Below, one piece after another: positions 37,346-45,816 of a stretch of 64,000 bases of DNA (positions are counted from its first letter, which is position 1; every line of letters begins with the position of its first letter). Below the pieces are notes generated by a model, which was not told where the DNA came from, searched no databases, and was given only the letters and a program-made list of their open reading frames with translations. A program made the translations under genes and the position numbers. This DNA comes from JAVKFF01 sp040226215 (GTDB lineage Bacteria > Pseudomonadota > Alphaproteobacteria > DSM-16000 > Inquilinaceae). Location: the NCBI GenBank assembly GCA_040226215.1, contig JAVKFF010000147.1:1-64000 (forward strand), read 5' to 3'.

Positions 37346-37462
37346 GGGTCGGGGGTCTCTGTCGTGGCGGGGATGGCACTGGGCGTCTCAAATAGCCCAT
37401 CCGGGGAGGGGACCGCAACGCGGCATCGGCGCCCGGCCCGTGCGGCCGCCCGCCCGCGTCGG

Positions 37463-38560
37463 TCAGTCGCCGGCAGGGGGTGCCAGCGGCGCCAGGCGAC
37501 GGTTCACATGGCCCATCTTGCGTCCGGGCCGGGCCTCGGCCTTGCCGTAGAGATGCAGCTTGGCCCCCGGCTCGGCCAGCAATCGCGGCACCTGGTCGAC
37601 CTCGTCGCCGATCAGATTGGTCATCTCGGTGCGGAACAGGGCATCGGCGGGACCCAGCGGCAGGCCGCAAACGGCCCGCGCGAACTGCTCGAACTGGCAG
37701 GTGGCGGCGCCGTCCTGCGTCCAGTGGCCGGAATTGTGCGGCCGTGGCGCCATCTCGTTGACCAGCAGGCGGCCGTCCGGCGTAAGGAACAGCTCGACGG
37801 CGAGGAGGCCGGTGAGATCGAAGGCCTCCGCCAGCGTGCGGCCGATCGTCTCCGCCTCCCTCAACACCGCGGCCGGGCGCGGCGCGGGGGCGGTCGAGGT
37901 CTTCAGGATGTGGTCGCGGTGCCGGTTCTCGGCCGCCGGCCACAGCGCCACCTCGCCCATGGCGTTGCGCGCCACGATCACCGAGAGCTCGGCCTCGAAG
38001 CCGACGAAGCCCTCCAGGATCGCCGGCGCCCCGTTCATCGCGGCCAGTGCCGGTGCCACGTCGTCCGCCGTGTCGAGCCGCGCCTGTCCCTTGCCGTCAT
38101 AGCCGAGGCGGCGGGTCTTCAGGATCGCCGGCAGGCCGATCGTGGCGATGGCGCGGTCGAGGTCGGCGGCGCTGTCGACGGGTGCGAAGGGAGCGGTGCC
38201 GAGGCCCAGCCGCTGGGCGAAGCGCTTCTCCGCCAGGCGGTCCTGGCAGACCGCCAAAAGATCCGCGCCGGGACGCACGGGCACGCGGGTCGCCAGGTGG
38301 CGGACCGTCTCGAGGGGGATGTTCTCGAACTCGTAGGTCACCACGTCGACCGCGCGGGCGAAGGCGTCGAGGGCCGCCTTGTCCCCGTAGCCCGACAGGG
38401 TGACCGCCGCGGCGACCTGGGCTGTGGGGCTGCCGGGCTCGGGGCAGAAGACATGCGTGCGCAAGCCGAGGCGGGCCGCCGCCAGCGCGGTCATGCGGCC
38501 GAGCTGTCCGCCGCCCAGCATGCCGATGGTGGCGCCCGGGGAGAGGGGTTGCAGGCTCAT
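37463..38560 (-). CDS. purK: 5-(carboxyamino)imidazole ribonucleotide synthase PurK
   Basis: PurK uses ATP and bicarbonate to make N5-carboxyaminoimidazole ribonucleotide in purine synthesis. The 365-residue ATP-grasp protein begins with IGMLGGGQLGRMTALAAARL, typical of PurK, with AILKTRRLGYDGKGQARL in the ATP-grasp fold and VNEMAPRPHNSGHWTQDGA near residue 270. It lies 7 bases downstream of purE on the same strand, forming the usual purEK operon. Confidence 0.95.
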   Translation of the reverse strand: MSLQPLSPGATIGMLGGGQLGRMTALAAARLGLRTHVFCPEPGSPTAQVAAAVTLSGYGDKAALDAFARAVDVVTYEFENIPLETVRHLATRVPVRPGADLLAVCQDRLAEKRFAQRLGLGTAPFAPVDSAADLDRAIATIGLPAILKTRRLGYDGKGQARLDTADDVAPALAAMNGAPAILEGFVGFEAELSVIVARNAMGEVALWPAAENRHRDHILKTSTAPAPRPAAVLREAETIGRTLAEAFDLTGLLAVELFLTPDGRLLVNEMAPRPHNSGHWTQDGAATCQFEQFARAVCGLPLGPADALFRTEMTNLIGDEVDQVPRLLAEPGAKLHLYGKAEARPGRKMGHVNRRLAPLAPPAGD

Positions 38561-38567
38561 GGGCCCG

Positions 38568-39071
38568 TCAATCGACGGTCGGGTGGTCGGCCACAGCGTC
38601 CGTCTGCGCCGCGCGCCAGGCGCTCACCGCGTGTGCCACCGCCTCGTTGGAAAGCGCGACGATCTGGGCCGCCAGCAGGCCGGCGTTCTTTGCCCCGGAG
38701 GCGCCTATCGCCAGCGTGCCGACGGGCACGCCGCCCGGCATCTGCACGATGGACAGCAGGCTGTCGAGGCCCTTCAGCGCCTTCGATTCCACCGGCACGC
38801 CCAGCACCGGCAGCGCGGTCATGGCGGCGATCATGCCGGGCAGGTGGGCGGCACCGCCGGCGCCGGCGACAATCACCTTCAAGCCCCGCTCACGCGCGGT
38901 CCGGGCGTAGTCGGCCATGCGGTCCGGGGTGCGATGGGCGGAGACGATGCGGGTTTCGTGTGGCACGCCCAGCAGCGTCAGGATATCCGCCGCCTCGCGC
39001 ATGGTGGGCCAGTCCGACTGGCTGCCCATGACGATACCGACGACGGGACGGGCGGATTGGCGATCGGTCAT
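38568..39071 (-). CDS. purE: N5-carboxyaminoimidazole ribonucleotide mutase PurE
   Basis: PurE (class I) moves the carboxylate from N5 to C4 of the imidazole ring, using the product of PurK. The 167-residue protein shows VGIVMGSQSDWPTMREAADI at the N-terminus, the RIVSAHRTPDRM segment with the conserved catalytic His, and VIVAGAGGAAHLPGMIAAMT. First gene of a purE-purK pair with a 7-base gap. Confidence 0.95.
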   Translation of the reverse strand: MTDRQSARPVVGIVMGSQSDWPTMREAADILTLLGVPHETRIVSAHRTPDRMADYARTARERGLKVIVAGAGGAAHLPGMIAAMTALPVLGVPVESKALKGLDSLLSIVQMPGGVPVGTLAIGASGAKNAGLLAAQIVALSNEAVAHAVSAWRAAQTDAVADHPTVD

Positions 39072-39146
39072 GTCGGTGGGTTGCTCGTGTGTCTCGAATG
39101 GCAGGGTCTGAGAGGCCGGGCCGGGGTCCGGGGGGCGGGCGACGGG

Positions 39147-39353
39147 TCAGGCGATAATGTCGGGCAGCAGCTTGCTCTCCAGCCGCAGGATCTCGTCCTT
39201 GAGCGCCAGCTTGCGCTTCTTCAGGCGCTGGATCTGCAACTGGTTGAACGGCGCGCTCTCGGTGATCCTGGCAATGACGTCGTCGAGATCGCGGTGCTCC
39301 TCGCGCAGTTCCGTCAGCCGCAACTGCAGCTGTTCGGGATCGTCAGCCATCAT
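39147..39353 (-). CDS. DUF465 (YdcH-like) small protein
   Basis: This 68-residue, highly charged helical protein (LRLTELREEHRDLDDVIARI, LKKRKLALKDEILRLESKLL) matches the DUF465/YdcH family of short coiled-coil proteins common in proteobacteria. Their function is not established. Start choice: two adjacent ATGs at 39353 and 39350, with GGAAGG immediately upstream; the second ATG has slightly better spacing. The frame remains open upstream, but those residues do not fit the family. It lies 75 bases upstream of purE on the same strand and is divergent from the phosphofructokinase gene. A second DUF465 gene is at 42267-42431. Confidence 0.8.
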   Translation of the reverse strand: MMADDPEQLQLRLTELREEHRDLDDVIARITESAPFNQLQIQRLKKRKLALKDEILRLESKLLPDIIA

Positions 39354-39519
39354 CCTTCCGGGTGCTCCGGCCCGGGTCGCTGCCAGTGTGAAGAGGCGGG
39401 TGTCGCCATTTTCGACAGGTTTTCCAAACTTTCGATCTTCATCGATATTCTGTTGCCTGGGGCGCACAATCTGATATTCGTTGGCCGCCTTCGCCCATCC
39501 TAACAGATACCGAATTGCC

Positions 39520-40602
39520 ATGGCTGGTGAAAAGCGCATTGGAATCCTGACCAGCGGCGGCGATTGCGCCGGTCTGAACGCGGTCATCCGTGCCGTCGTC
39601 CACCGGGCCTCCGATCTGGGCTGGACGGTGATCGGCATCAAGGAAGGCACGATGGGCCTGCTGACCCGGCCCCTCGCCTACGAGGTGCTGAAGCCGGCCA
39701 TGTTCTCCGGCACGGTGATGCGCCAGGGTGGCACCATCCTGGGCACCACCAACAAGGGCAACCCCTTCGCCTTCCCGATGGCCGACGGCAGCATCAAGGA
39801 CCGCTCGGCGGAGATCATCGGCGGGTGCAGGGAACTCGGACTCGACTCCATCATCGGCATCGGCGGCGACGGCAGCTTCGCCATCCTGCGCAAGCTTTTT
39901 CAGGGAAGCGGCATCGGCTTTGTCGGCGTGCCCAAGACCATCGACAACGATGTCGGCGTGACCGAGGTTTCGGTGGGCTTCGATACCGCGGTGCACATCG
40001 CCACCGAGGCGCTCGACCGGCTGCAGCCGACCGCGGCCAGCCATGCCCGGGTGATGATCCTCGAAGTGATGGGCCGCGATGCCGGCCACATCGCGCTCAA
40101 TGCCGGTATCGCCGGCGGCGCCGACGTCATCCTGATCCCCGAAGTGCCCTATTCCATCGCCAAGGTCGCGGAGAAAATCCGCCAGGTTCGGGCCGGCGGC
40201 CGCAACTTCGCTCTCGTCGTCGTCTCCGAGGCGGTCAAGACCGCCGAGGGCGGTGCGGTGGAGAAGGAATTCGCCGACGGGCAGATGCGCTACAGCGGCG
40301 TGGGCGACTATATCGGCGCGATGATCGCCGAGGCCACCGGTGCGGAGACCAGGGTCACCGTGCTCGGCCATGTCCAGCGCGGCGCGCAGCCGAGCTGGCG
40401 CGACCGCATGATCGCCTCGGCCTTCGGCGTGCACGCCGTCGACCTGATCCGGGAGGGCAAGTACGACCGCATGGTCGCCTGGTCCGACCGCCGCGTGATC
40501 GATGCCCCGGTCGAGGAGGCGATCGCTCAGTACAAGGCCGTCGACAAGGACGACCCGCTCCTGAAGACGGCGCGCAATCTGGGCATCTGCCTGGGCGACT
40601 GA
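39520..40602 (+). CDS. pfkA: 6-phosphofructokinase
   Basis: The 360-residue protein phosphorylates fructose 6-phosphate. It has RIGILTSGGDCAGLNAVIRA at the N-terminus, the phosphoryl-donor loop GIGGDGSFAIL, the catalytic PKTIDNDVGVTE (the Asp base in TIDND), the substrate-binding ILEVMGRDAGHIALNAGIA and GHVQRGAQPSWRDR. In E. coli numbering, Gly at 104 (GGDGS) is typical of ATP enzymes, while Lys at 124 (PKTIDND) is common in pyrophosphate-dependent ones and in some ATP enzymes such as that of trypanosomes. ATP is therefore more likely but not certain. ATG 39520 lacks an evident Shine-Dalgarno site; TTG at 39481 is the farthest alternative. Confidence 0.9.
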   Translation: MAGEKRIGILTSGGDCAGLNAVIRAVVHRASDLGWTVIGIKEGTMGLLTRPLAYEVLKPAMFSGTVMRQGGTILGTTNKGNPFAFPMADGSIKDRSAEIIGGCRELGLDSIIGIGGDGSFAILRKLFQGSGIGFVGVPKTIDNDVGVTEVSVGFDTAVHIATEALDRLQPTAASHARVMILEVMGRDAGHIALNAGIAGGADVILIPEVPYSIAKVAEKIRQVRAGGRNFALVVVSEAVKTAEGGAVEKEFADGQMRYSGVGDYIGAMIAEATGAETRVTVLGHVQRGAQPSWRDRMIASAFGVHAVDLIREGKYDRMVAWSDRRVIDAPVEEAIAQYKAVDKDDPLLKTARNLGICLGD

Positions 40603-40679
40603 GACCGGCGGCGACTGTGCCCAGGGGCGACCGAACGATCTCGAGCGTCTCGTCTGCGCCCGGCGGGGCGCAGGATGCT

Positions 40680-42017
40680 CTAGCCGCGCCCGGGCCAGGC
40701 CGGGTGTTCATCGTCGATGACGAAGACGTGCCGATGGCGGCCGCTTCGCAGCCCATGTTCCCTGAGATGGGGATGGTCCGGCGGCAGGTCGGCGTGGGAA
40801 TGCGTCAGGATGTCGGGATCGCCGCGCGGCCACAGGCGGTGCGCGGCCGCCGCGCCCATGAGGCCGATCAGCCCCAGCAGCAGCAAGGCCTGCGGCAGCC
40901 CCAACACCGCGCCGATCAGGCCAGCCAGCGGATAGGTCAGAAGCCAGCAGGCGTGGCTCAAGGCGAACTGGGCGGTGAAGATGGCGGGTCGGTCCTCGGC
41001 ATGCGCCGAGCGGCGCAGCAACCGGCCCGAGGGGGTCTGGACCGCCGAGAACAGGCAGCCGATCGCCGACCAGCAGGCCAGAAAGAAGCCCCAGGCCGGC
41101 GGTCCGCCGGTCAGCCACCAGACGGCGAGGCCGAGGCCGATGAGGGCGCTGGCGAGGCCTGCCCCCAGCATGACAATACGGTCGGAAACACGGCCCAGCA
41201 GGCCGGGCAGCACCACAGCCGCGACCATCGATCCCAGGCCGAATGCCGCCAGCGCCAGGGCAACCGCCGATTCGCCGGCGCCGTAGACGGTGCGCACCAC
41301 CACCACGGTGTTGACGAGAACGAAAGCCCCGGTCGCCGCCACGCAGAGGTTGAGCGCCAGGAGGCCGCGCAGACGCGGGGTCGCCAGGTAGATCCGCGCG
41401 CCGCGGGTGACCCGGTCCAGGAAGGGCCTGACCTTGCGTTCCGTCCGGCGTTCCGGCAGAGGGGCCAGCCGGACCAGCGCGGCGGAGGCAAGGAATCCCG
41501 CCATCGTGCCCGCGAACAGCCAGTGATAGCCCGCCACCATCAACAGCATCCCGGCGAGGGTCGGGCTGAGCAGGTTCTCCAGGTCGTAGGCGAGGCGCGA
41601 GAGCGCGAGCGCCTTGGTGTAGTCGTCCTCGTTCTCCAGGATATCCGGTATCGTCGCCTGGAAGGCGGGCGTGAAGGTCGCGGAGGCGGCCTGCAGGACG
41701 AAGACGAGGAGGTAGATCTGCCACACCGCATCGACGAAGGGCAGGAACAGCGCGACGCCGGCGCGAACCAGGTCAGCACCGATCAGCACGGCCTTGCGCG
41801 GCAGCCTGTCCGCCAGCGCGTGGGCGATCGGCGCAAGCGCCACATAGGCCACCATCTTGATGGCCAGGGCCGTGCCGAGCACAACCCCGGCATCGGCGCC
41901 TGCGAGGTCGTAGGCGAGCAGGGCGAGCGCCACGGTAAGCAGACCGGTTCCCAGAAGCGCCACCACCTGGGCGGAGAAGAGGATCGCGTAGGTCGGATGT
42001 CTGAGCACGCCCAACAT
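40680..42017 (-). CDS. MFS transporter with histidine-rich C-terminal tail
   Basis: This 445-residue integral membrane protein has about 12 hydrophobic segments and the MFS loop signature ALADRLPRKAVLIGADLVRA between helices 2 and 3. The overall pattern resembles the MFS_3/EntS-NreB type of exporters. The last 45 residues after helix 12 are hydrophilic and rich in His and Asp (HSHADLPPDHPHLREHGL, GRHRHVFVIDDEHPAWPG), suggesting a cytoplasmic metal-binding tail as in nickel exporter NreB. The substrate is unknown. It converges with the phosphofructokinase gene, with 77 bases between the stops. Confidence 0.8.
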   Translation of the reverse strand: MLGVLRHPTYAILFSAQVVALLGTGLLTVALALLAYDLAGADAGVVLGTALAIKMVAYVALAPIAHALADRLPRKAVLIGADLVRAGVALFLPFVDAVWQIYLLVFVLQAASATFTPAFQATIPDILENEDDYTKALALSRLAYDLENLLSPTLAGMLLMVAGYHWLFAGTMAGFLASAALVRLAPLPERRTERKVRPFLDRVTRGARIYLATPRLRGLLALNLCVAATGAFVLVNTVVVVRTVYGAGESAVALALAAFGLGSMVAAVVLPGLLGRVSDRIVMLGAGLASALIGLGLAVWWLTGGPPAWGFFLACWSAIGCLFSAVQTPSGRLLRRSAHAEDRPAIFTAQFALSHACWLLTYPLAGLIGAVLGLPQALLLLGLIGLMGAAAAHRLWPRGDPDILTHSHADLPPDHPHLREHGLRSGRHRHVFVIDDEHPAWPGRG

Positions 42018-42266
42018 GGTCAGACCATCCTCGCCGGCGACCGTGTCATCGGCAAGACGGTCCCGATATTCGGGTCTGGAGCATGGGGTGGCATCCTGTC
42101 CACGGCATGTTGTCCATGATGGTCGCGTTCGCCGCGGATTTTTCAGCCGACCGACGCAAACAGGATGACCTCGGCTTGAAAGCGGGTATCATGACCATAA
42201 GGTGACATAGGTCGCCGCAGGTGACGTCGCCTCTCTGATCAACATCACAGGTAAAGGGGAGTGGCC

Positions 42267-42431
42267 ATGTCCTTCGAACGGATCGAAGCCTTGAAGTCCC
42301 GGCATGCCGAGCTCGATCAAGCGCTTCATACCGAGGAGATCCGACCCATGCCAAATGAGATCAGAATTTCCGAATTGAAGAAGGAGAAGCTGCGCGTCAA
42401 GGACGAGATCGCCCGTCTCGCAGTCCACTGA
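42267..42431 (+). CDS. DUF465 (YdcH-like) small protein, second copy
   Basis: This 54-residue gene reads MSFERIEALKSRHAELDQAL and ends LRVKDEIARLAVH. It is preceded by AAAGGGGAG at 42253-42261, a good ribosome site 5 bases before the ATG. The charged two-helix pattern with KSRH near the start and ISELKKEKLRVKDEI near the end fits the DUF465/YdcH family. A strong terminator follows 43 bases after the stop, so this is a complete monocistronic gene. The function of the family is not established. Confidence 0.82.
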   Translation: MSFERIEALKSRHAELDQALHTEEIRPMPNEIRISELKKEKLRVKDEIARLAVH

Positions 42432-42474
42432 AGAGCGCGAATCATCGCTCTCAGGCGGGTATCCGCCGGAGGCC

Positions 42475-42510
42475 AACCGGCGTGATCGCACAGGTCACGC
42501 CGGTTTTGTT
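42475..42510 (+). terminator. Rho-independent terminator after the DUF465 gene
   Basis: AACCGGCGTGA at 42475-42485 pairs perfectly with TCACGCCGGTT at 42495-42505, with a 9-base loop and a TTTTGTT tract directly after. It ends the small DUF465 transcript just before the convergent trcR gene. Confidence 0.9.
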
Positions 42511-42561
42511 GTCTCTGGTTTGTCGTCTCTGGGGGCGTCGACCCGATCGGGGGCCGTGCCA

Positions 42562-43188
42562 TCAGATGCTTGTGGGTTCCTCGACACCGGGCCGATCCAG
42601 CGAGGCGAGCACGTCGTCGTCTGCCTCGCTCTCCGCTTTCGCTGACGCCGGCGCCTTGTCGCCGCGGCGCCTGCGTGCCTTTTCCAGCGCGTCGGCGAGA
42701 TCCTGGTAGGAGCACAGACCGAGCTGCACCGGGCTCTGCGGCTTGATGTTGGCGCTGTTCCAATGGCTGCGGTCGCGAATGGCGTTTATCGTCGGCTTGG
42801 TGGTGCCGATCAGCCGGGCAATCTGCGCGTCGGACAGTTCCGGATGGTTCTTCAGCAGCCAGGAGATGCCGTCGGGCTTGTCCTGGCGCTTGGTCACCGG
42901 CGTGTAGCGCGGCCCCTTGGTGCGGGTTACCGGTCGCGGCATGTTGTCACGGATCAGCAGCTTCAGGCGGGCGCTGGGATCGGCTTCGCAGCGCCGGACC
43001 TCCTCCAGCGTGAGCTGGCCGCTGGCGATCGGGTCCATGCCGACCATGCCGGTGGCGACCTCGCCGTCGGCGATCGCCTGCACCTCGAGCTCATGCAAGC
43101 CACAGAATTCGGCGACCTGGGTGAAGGTCAGCGACGTATTGTCGATGAGCCAGACGGCCGTCGCCTTCGGCATCAGGGGCTGGGCCAT
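42562..43188 (-). CDS. trcR: Cell cycle transcriptional regulator TrcR (DUF1013)
   Basis: This 208-residue protein matches the alphaproteobacterial DUF1013 family, annotated as the cell-cycle regulator TrcR. The N-terminal half contains the KATAVWLIDNTSLTFTQVAE helix pair and FCGLHELEVQAIADGEV. A helix-turn-helix-like segment follows (HPELSDAQIARLIGTTKPTI), then the conserved NAIRDRSHWNSANIKPQSPV. The acidic C-terminal tail is variable. The start at 43188 follows GGAGG with 5-base spacing; the frame is open upstream to 43431, but that part has no family similarity. Confidence 0.88.
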   Translation of the reverse strand: MAQPLMPKATAVWLIDNTSLTFTQVAEFCGLHELEVQAIADGEVATGMVGMDPIASGQLTLEEVRRCEADPSARLKLLIRDNMPRPVTRTKGPRYTPVTKRQDKPDGISWLLKNHPELSDAQIARLIGTTKPTINAIRDRSHWNSANIKPQSPVQLGLCSYQDLADALEKARRRRGDKAPASAKAESEADDDVLASLDRPGVEEPTSI

Positions 43189-43517
43189 GGGTTCCTCCGT
43201 TATTGATTCGGGGCGGCTGGCCGGCATGCCATGCATATCGCCCACGCTCCCGCGCCGGTGGGGGCGTGGGGCCAGCAACGCCAAAACGGAGGTTAAGGCT
43301 GCATCCGCCTTCCGTCGGGCATGGCCCCCGGAACGGCGTCGATGCGTGATGCCGGCGTGTGGCGGGGAGCATGGCGCTCCAATCCATCCGCGAACACTAC
43401 GGGCGGTGATATAAGCGTCTTCGCCCGCCAAGGCAACGCCGGAAGCAGGCGCCGCGGGATGCAGGCGGGGCGGGCCTTGCCTGGCCTTTTGGCAACGCCC
43501 GTCCCCAGTCGCGCCGG
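43189..43517. other. Intergenic region between trcR and the quinone oxidoreductase gene, no gene seen
   Basis: This 329-base stretch lies upstream of trcR and downstream of the oxidoreductase gene, both on the minus strand. No frame with a plausible start and ribosome site was found beyond the trcR frame itself. A TTATATC element on the minus strand near 43410-43418 may be part of the trcR promoter. No repeat or terminator hairpin with a T-tract was recognised. Confidence 0.5.
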
Positions 43518-44516
43518 TCAGGCCACGCTCAGCACGATCTTGCCGATATGGTCGGATGATTCCATCAGCGCGTGCGCCGCCGCCGCCTCGGCGAGAGGGA
43601 ACGTCTTGAAGATGATCGGCCGGATCTCACCGGACTCGATCTTCGGCCAGACCTCGCGTCGCAGTTCCTCGGCGATCACACCCTTGAAGGCGACGCTACG
43701 GGGGCGCAGCGTGGAGCCCGTCATCGTCAGCCGGCGCACCATCAGCGGGCGCAGCTCCAACTCCACCTTGCCGCCGCGCAGGAAGGCGATGGAGACGTGC
43801 CGCCCCTCCTCGGCCAGGGCCTTCAGATTGCGCTGGATGTAATCGCCGCCGACCATGTCCAGCACCATGTCGACGCCGCGTCCGCCGGTCGCCTGCTTGA
43901 CCGCCTCGACGAAGTCCTCCTCGCGATAGTTGATCGCCAGATCGGCGCCGAGATCGCGGCAGGCCTGGCATTTCTCGGCGCTGCCGGCAGTGACGAAAAC
44001 GCTCGCCCCGGCCGCCTTGGCCAGCTGGATCGCCGTGGTGCCGATGCCGCTCGACCCGCCATGGACGAGCAGGCTCTCTCCCGCTTTCAGATCGCCGCGG
44101 TGGAAGACGTTGGTCCACACGGTGAAGAAGGTTTCCGGCAGGGCCGCCGCCTCGATCATGGACAGGTCCCTGGGTACGGGCAGGCACTGGGCGGCCGGGG
44201 CGGTGCAGTATTCCGCATAGCCGCCGCCGGCAACCAGCGCCGTGACCGTGTCGCCGACCCGCACGCCGGCGGCGTCCGGTCCCAGCGAAACCACCTCACC
44301 GGCGACCTCGAGTCCTGGGATCGGGCTGGCGCCGGGCGGCGGCGGGTAGTTTCCCTGCCGCTGGAAGGTGTCGGGCCGGTTGATCCCCGCCGCGGCGACC
44401 CGGATCAACACCTCGCCCGGCTTCGGTTCCGGCAGGGGCAGGGTCACGGGGACCAGGGCCTCCGGTCCGCCGGGCGTGGGGATGTCGATGGCGGTCATGG
44501 TGCTGGGCAGGGACAT
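43518..44516 (-). CDS. NAD(P)H-quinone oxidoreductase, zinc-independent MDR family (PIG3-like)
   Basis: The 332-residue protein belongs to the medium-chain reductase superfamily. It shows the N-terminal GroES-like domain (AAAGINRPDTFQRQGNYPPP, IPGLEVAGEVVSLGPDAAGV) and the NADPH-binding Rossmann fold (LLVHGGSSGIGTTAIQLAKA near residue 145, VDMVLDMVGGDYIQRNLKAL). The zinc-ligand cysteines of alcohol dehydrogenases are absent, and the pattern is that of quinone oxidoreductases of the PIG3 type. Start at 44516 or at the inner ATG at 44498 cannot be separated firmly. It probably stands alone. Confidence 0.85.
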   Translation of the reverse strand: MSLPSTMTAIDIPTPGGPEALVPVTLPLPEPKPGEVLIRVAAAGINRPDTFQRQGNYPPPPGASPIPGLEVAGEVVSLGPDAAGVRVGDTVTALVAGGGYAEYCTAPAAQCLPVPRDLSMIEAAALPETFFTVWTNVFHRGDLKAGESLLVHGGSSGIGTTAIQLAKAAGASVFVTAGSAEKCQACRDLGADLAINYREEDFVEAVKQATGGRGVDMVLDMVGGDYIQRNLKALAEEGRHVSIAFLRGGKVELELRPLMVRRLTMTGSTLRPRSVAFKGVIAEELRREVWPKIESGEIRPIIFKTFPLAEAAAAHALMESSDHIGKIVLSVA

Positions 44517-44663
44517 CGGCTCGTCTACTCCATCGCGGGCAAGGGCGCGCGCCTCTGGCGCTGATCGTCTTGAAGGTGTAGGGCGGCCGGCGCAGACTGG
44601 CAATGGTTCGGGCGGTGCCCGCTACCGGGTGCCAGCCGGCCGCACGAAGCGCAGGGAGGGAGC

Positions 44664-44846
44664 ATGGAACCCGACGATCTGGAGCCGCGCGCCAAGCGGA
44701 TCGCGCCGCGTGACCTCGACATCATGTCGGTCGGCGATCTCGAGGACTATATCGCCGAGATGGAGGCGGAGATCGCGCGGGCGCGGCAGGTTATCGCGCG
44801 CAAGACCGATCACCGGTCGGAAGCCGACAAGCTCTTCAAACTTTAA
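44664..44846 (+). CDS. DUF1192 small protein
   Basis: This 60-residue protein (MEPDDLEPRAKRIAPRDLDI, then SVGDLEDYIAEMEAEIARAR and a final ADKLFKL) matches the DUF1192 family, a short helical protein nearly restricted to alphaproteobacteria. Its function is unknown. The ATG follows a strong GGGAGGGAG ribosome site. It is divergent from the quinone oxidoreductase gene and lies 120 bases before bdhA. Confidence 0.85.
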   Translation: MEPDDLEPRAKRIAPRDLDIMSVGDLEDYIAEMEAEIARARQVIARKTDHRSEADKLFKL

Positions 44847-44966
44847 CCGTCCTGCCCTAGAAGGACGCGGTCCGTCACCGTCGCGGCTGCGCGGCTCGAC
44901 CGGCTGTCCGCCCGATCAATCCGCGCCCTCCCCGAGGCGCCTCCCCAGCAGCAAGGACCGTCTGCC

Positions 44967-45755
44967 ATGACCCATCTTGCAGGCAAGACCGCCATCGTTA
45001 CCGGCTCGACCAGCGGCATCGGCTATGCCATCGCCTGCGCCCTGGCGGAAGCCGGCGCCGACATCATGCTCAACGGCTTCGGCGATGCCGACGCCGTCGA
45101 GTCGGCGCGCGCCGAGCTCGCCGGTCGGACCGGCAGGCAGGTGCGCTATCACGGTGCGGACATGTCGAAGCCGGCCGAGATCCGCGATCTTGTGGCGAGC
45201 GCCGAGCGCGATCTCGGCCCGGTCGACATCCTGATCAATAATGCCGGCATCCAGCATACCGCCCGGGTCGAGGACTTCCCCGACGACCGCTGGGACGCGA
45301 TCATCGCCATCAACCTGTCCTCCGCCTTCCATGCCACCAAGGCGGCCATCGCCGGCATGCGCACGCGCGGCTGGGGGCGGGTGATCAACACCGCATCGGC
45401 GCACGGTCTCGTCGCCTCGGTGGAGAAGGCGGGCTATGTCGCCGCCAAGCACGGCATCGTCGGTCTGACCAAGGTGGTGGCGCTGGAGAACGCGGGCAGC
45501 GGCGTCACCTGCAACGCCATCTGTCCGGGCTGGGTGCGCACGCCGCTCGTCGAGAAGCAGATCGAGGCGCTGGCCGACAGGGACGGCACCGGTATCGAGG
45601 CTGCGGCCCGCAAGCTGCTGGGCGCCAAGCAGCCCTCCGCGCAGTTCGTGACGCCGGAGCAGCTGGGCCAGGCGGCTGTCTTCCTGTGCTCCGCCGCAGC
45701 CGACCAGATGACCGGGACCACGCTGATGATCGATGGCGGCTGGACCGCGCAATAG
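44967..45755 (+). CDS. bdhA: D-3-hydroxybutyrate dehydrogenase
   Basis: This 262-residue short-chain dehydrogenase interconverts 3-hydroxybutyrate and acetoacetate with NAD, a step in polyhydroxybutyrate use. It has the NAD-binding motif VTGSTSGIGYAIACALAEAG, LINNAGIQH, the catalytic Ser in NTASAHGLVAS and the YxxxK pair in AGYVAAKHGIVGLTKVVALE. The characteristic 3-hydroxybutyrate dehydrogenase segments CPGWVRTPLVEKQI and LLGAKQPSAQFVTPEQLGQA are present and separate it from generic SDR enzymes. The C-terminus DGGWTAQ is normal. Confidence 0.92.
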   Translation: MTHLAGKTAIVTGSTSGIGYAIACALAEAGADIMLNGFGDADAVESARAELAGRTGRQVRYHGADMSKPAEIRDLVASAERDLGPVDILINNAGIQHTARVEDFPDDRWDAIIAINLSSAFHATKAAIAGMRTRGWGRVINTASAHGLVASVEKAGYVAAKHGIVGLTKVVALENAGSGVTCNAICPGWVRTPLVEKQIEALADRDGTGIEAAARKLLGAKQPSAQFVTPEQLGQAAVFLCSAAADQMTGTTLMIDGGWTAQ

Positions 45756-45782
45756 GCGGTTTCGGATCTCCTTCGCACGCCT

Positions 45783-45810
45783 CTTGAAGGGGGCGGGGGG
45801 CTCCCTATAT
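45783..45810 (+). promoter_or_regulatory. Candidate heat-shock sigma (RpoH) promoter of hsp20
   Basis: CTTGAA at 45783-45788 and CCCTATAT at 45803-45810 are separated by 14 bases, close to the RpoH consensus (CTTGAA, about 13-17 bases, CCCATNT-like). It lies 140 bases upstream of a small heat-shock gene, so heat induction is expected. The call is by eye. Confidence 0.65.
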
Positions 45811-45816
45811 CTCGAA

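Noticed and set aside
36092..39031. 979-codon open frame on the plus strand
   Set aside because: It lies opposite fumC, purK and purE, which have full catalytic motifs; long antisense frames are expected in DNA this GC-rich.
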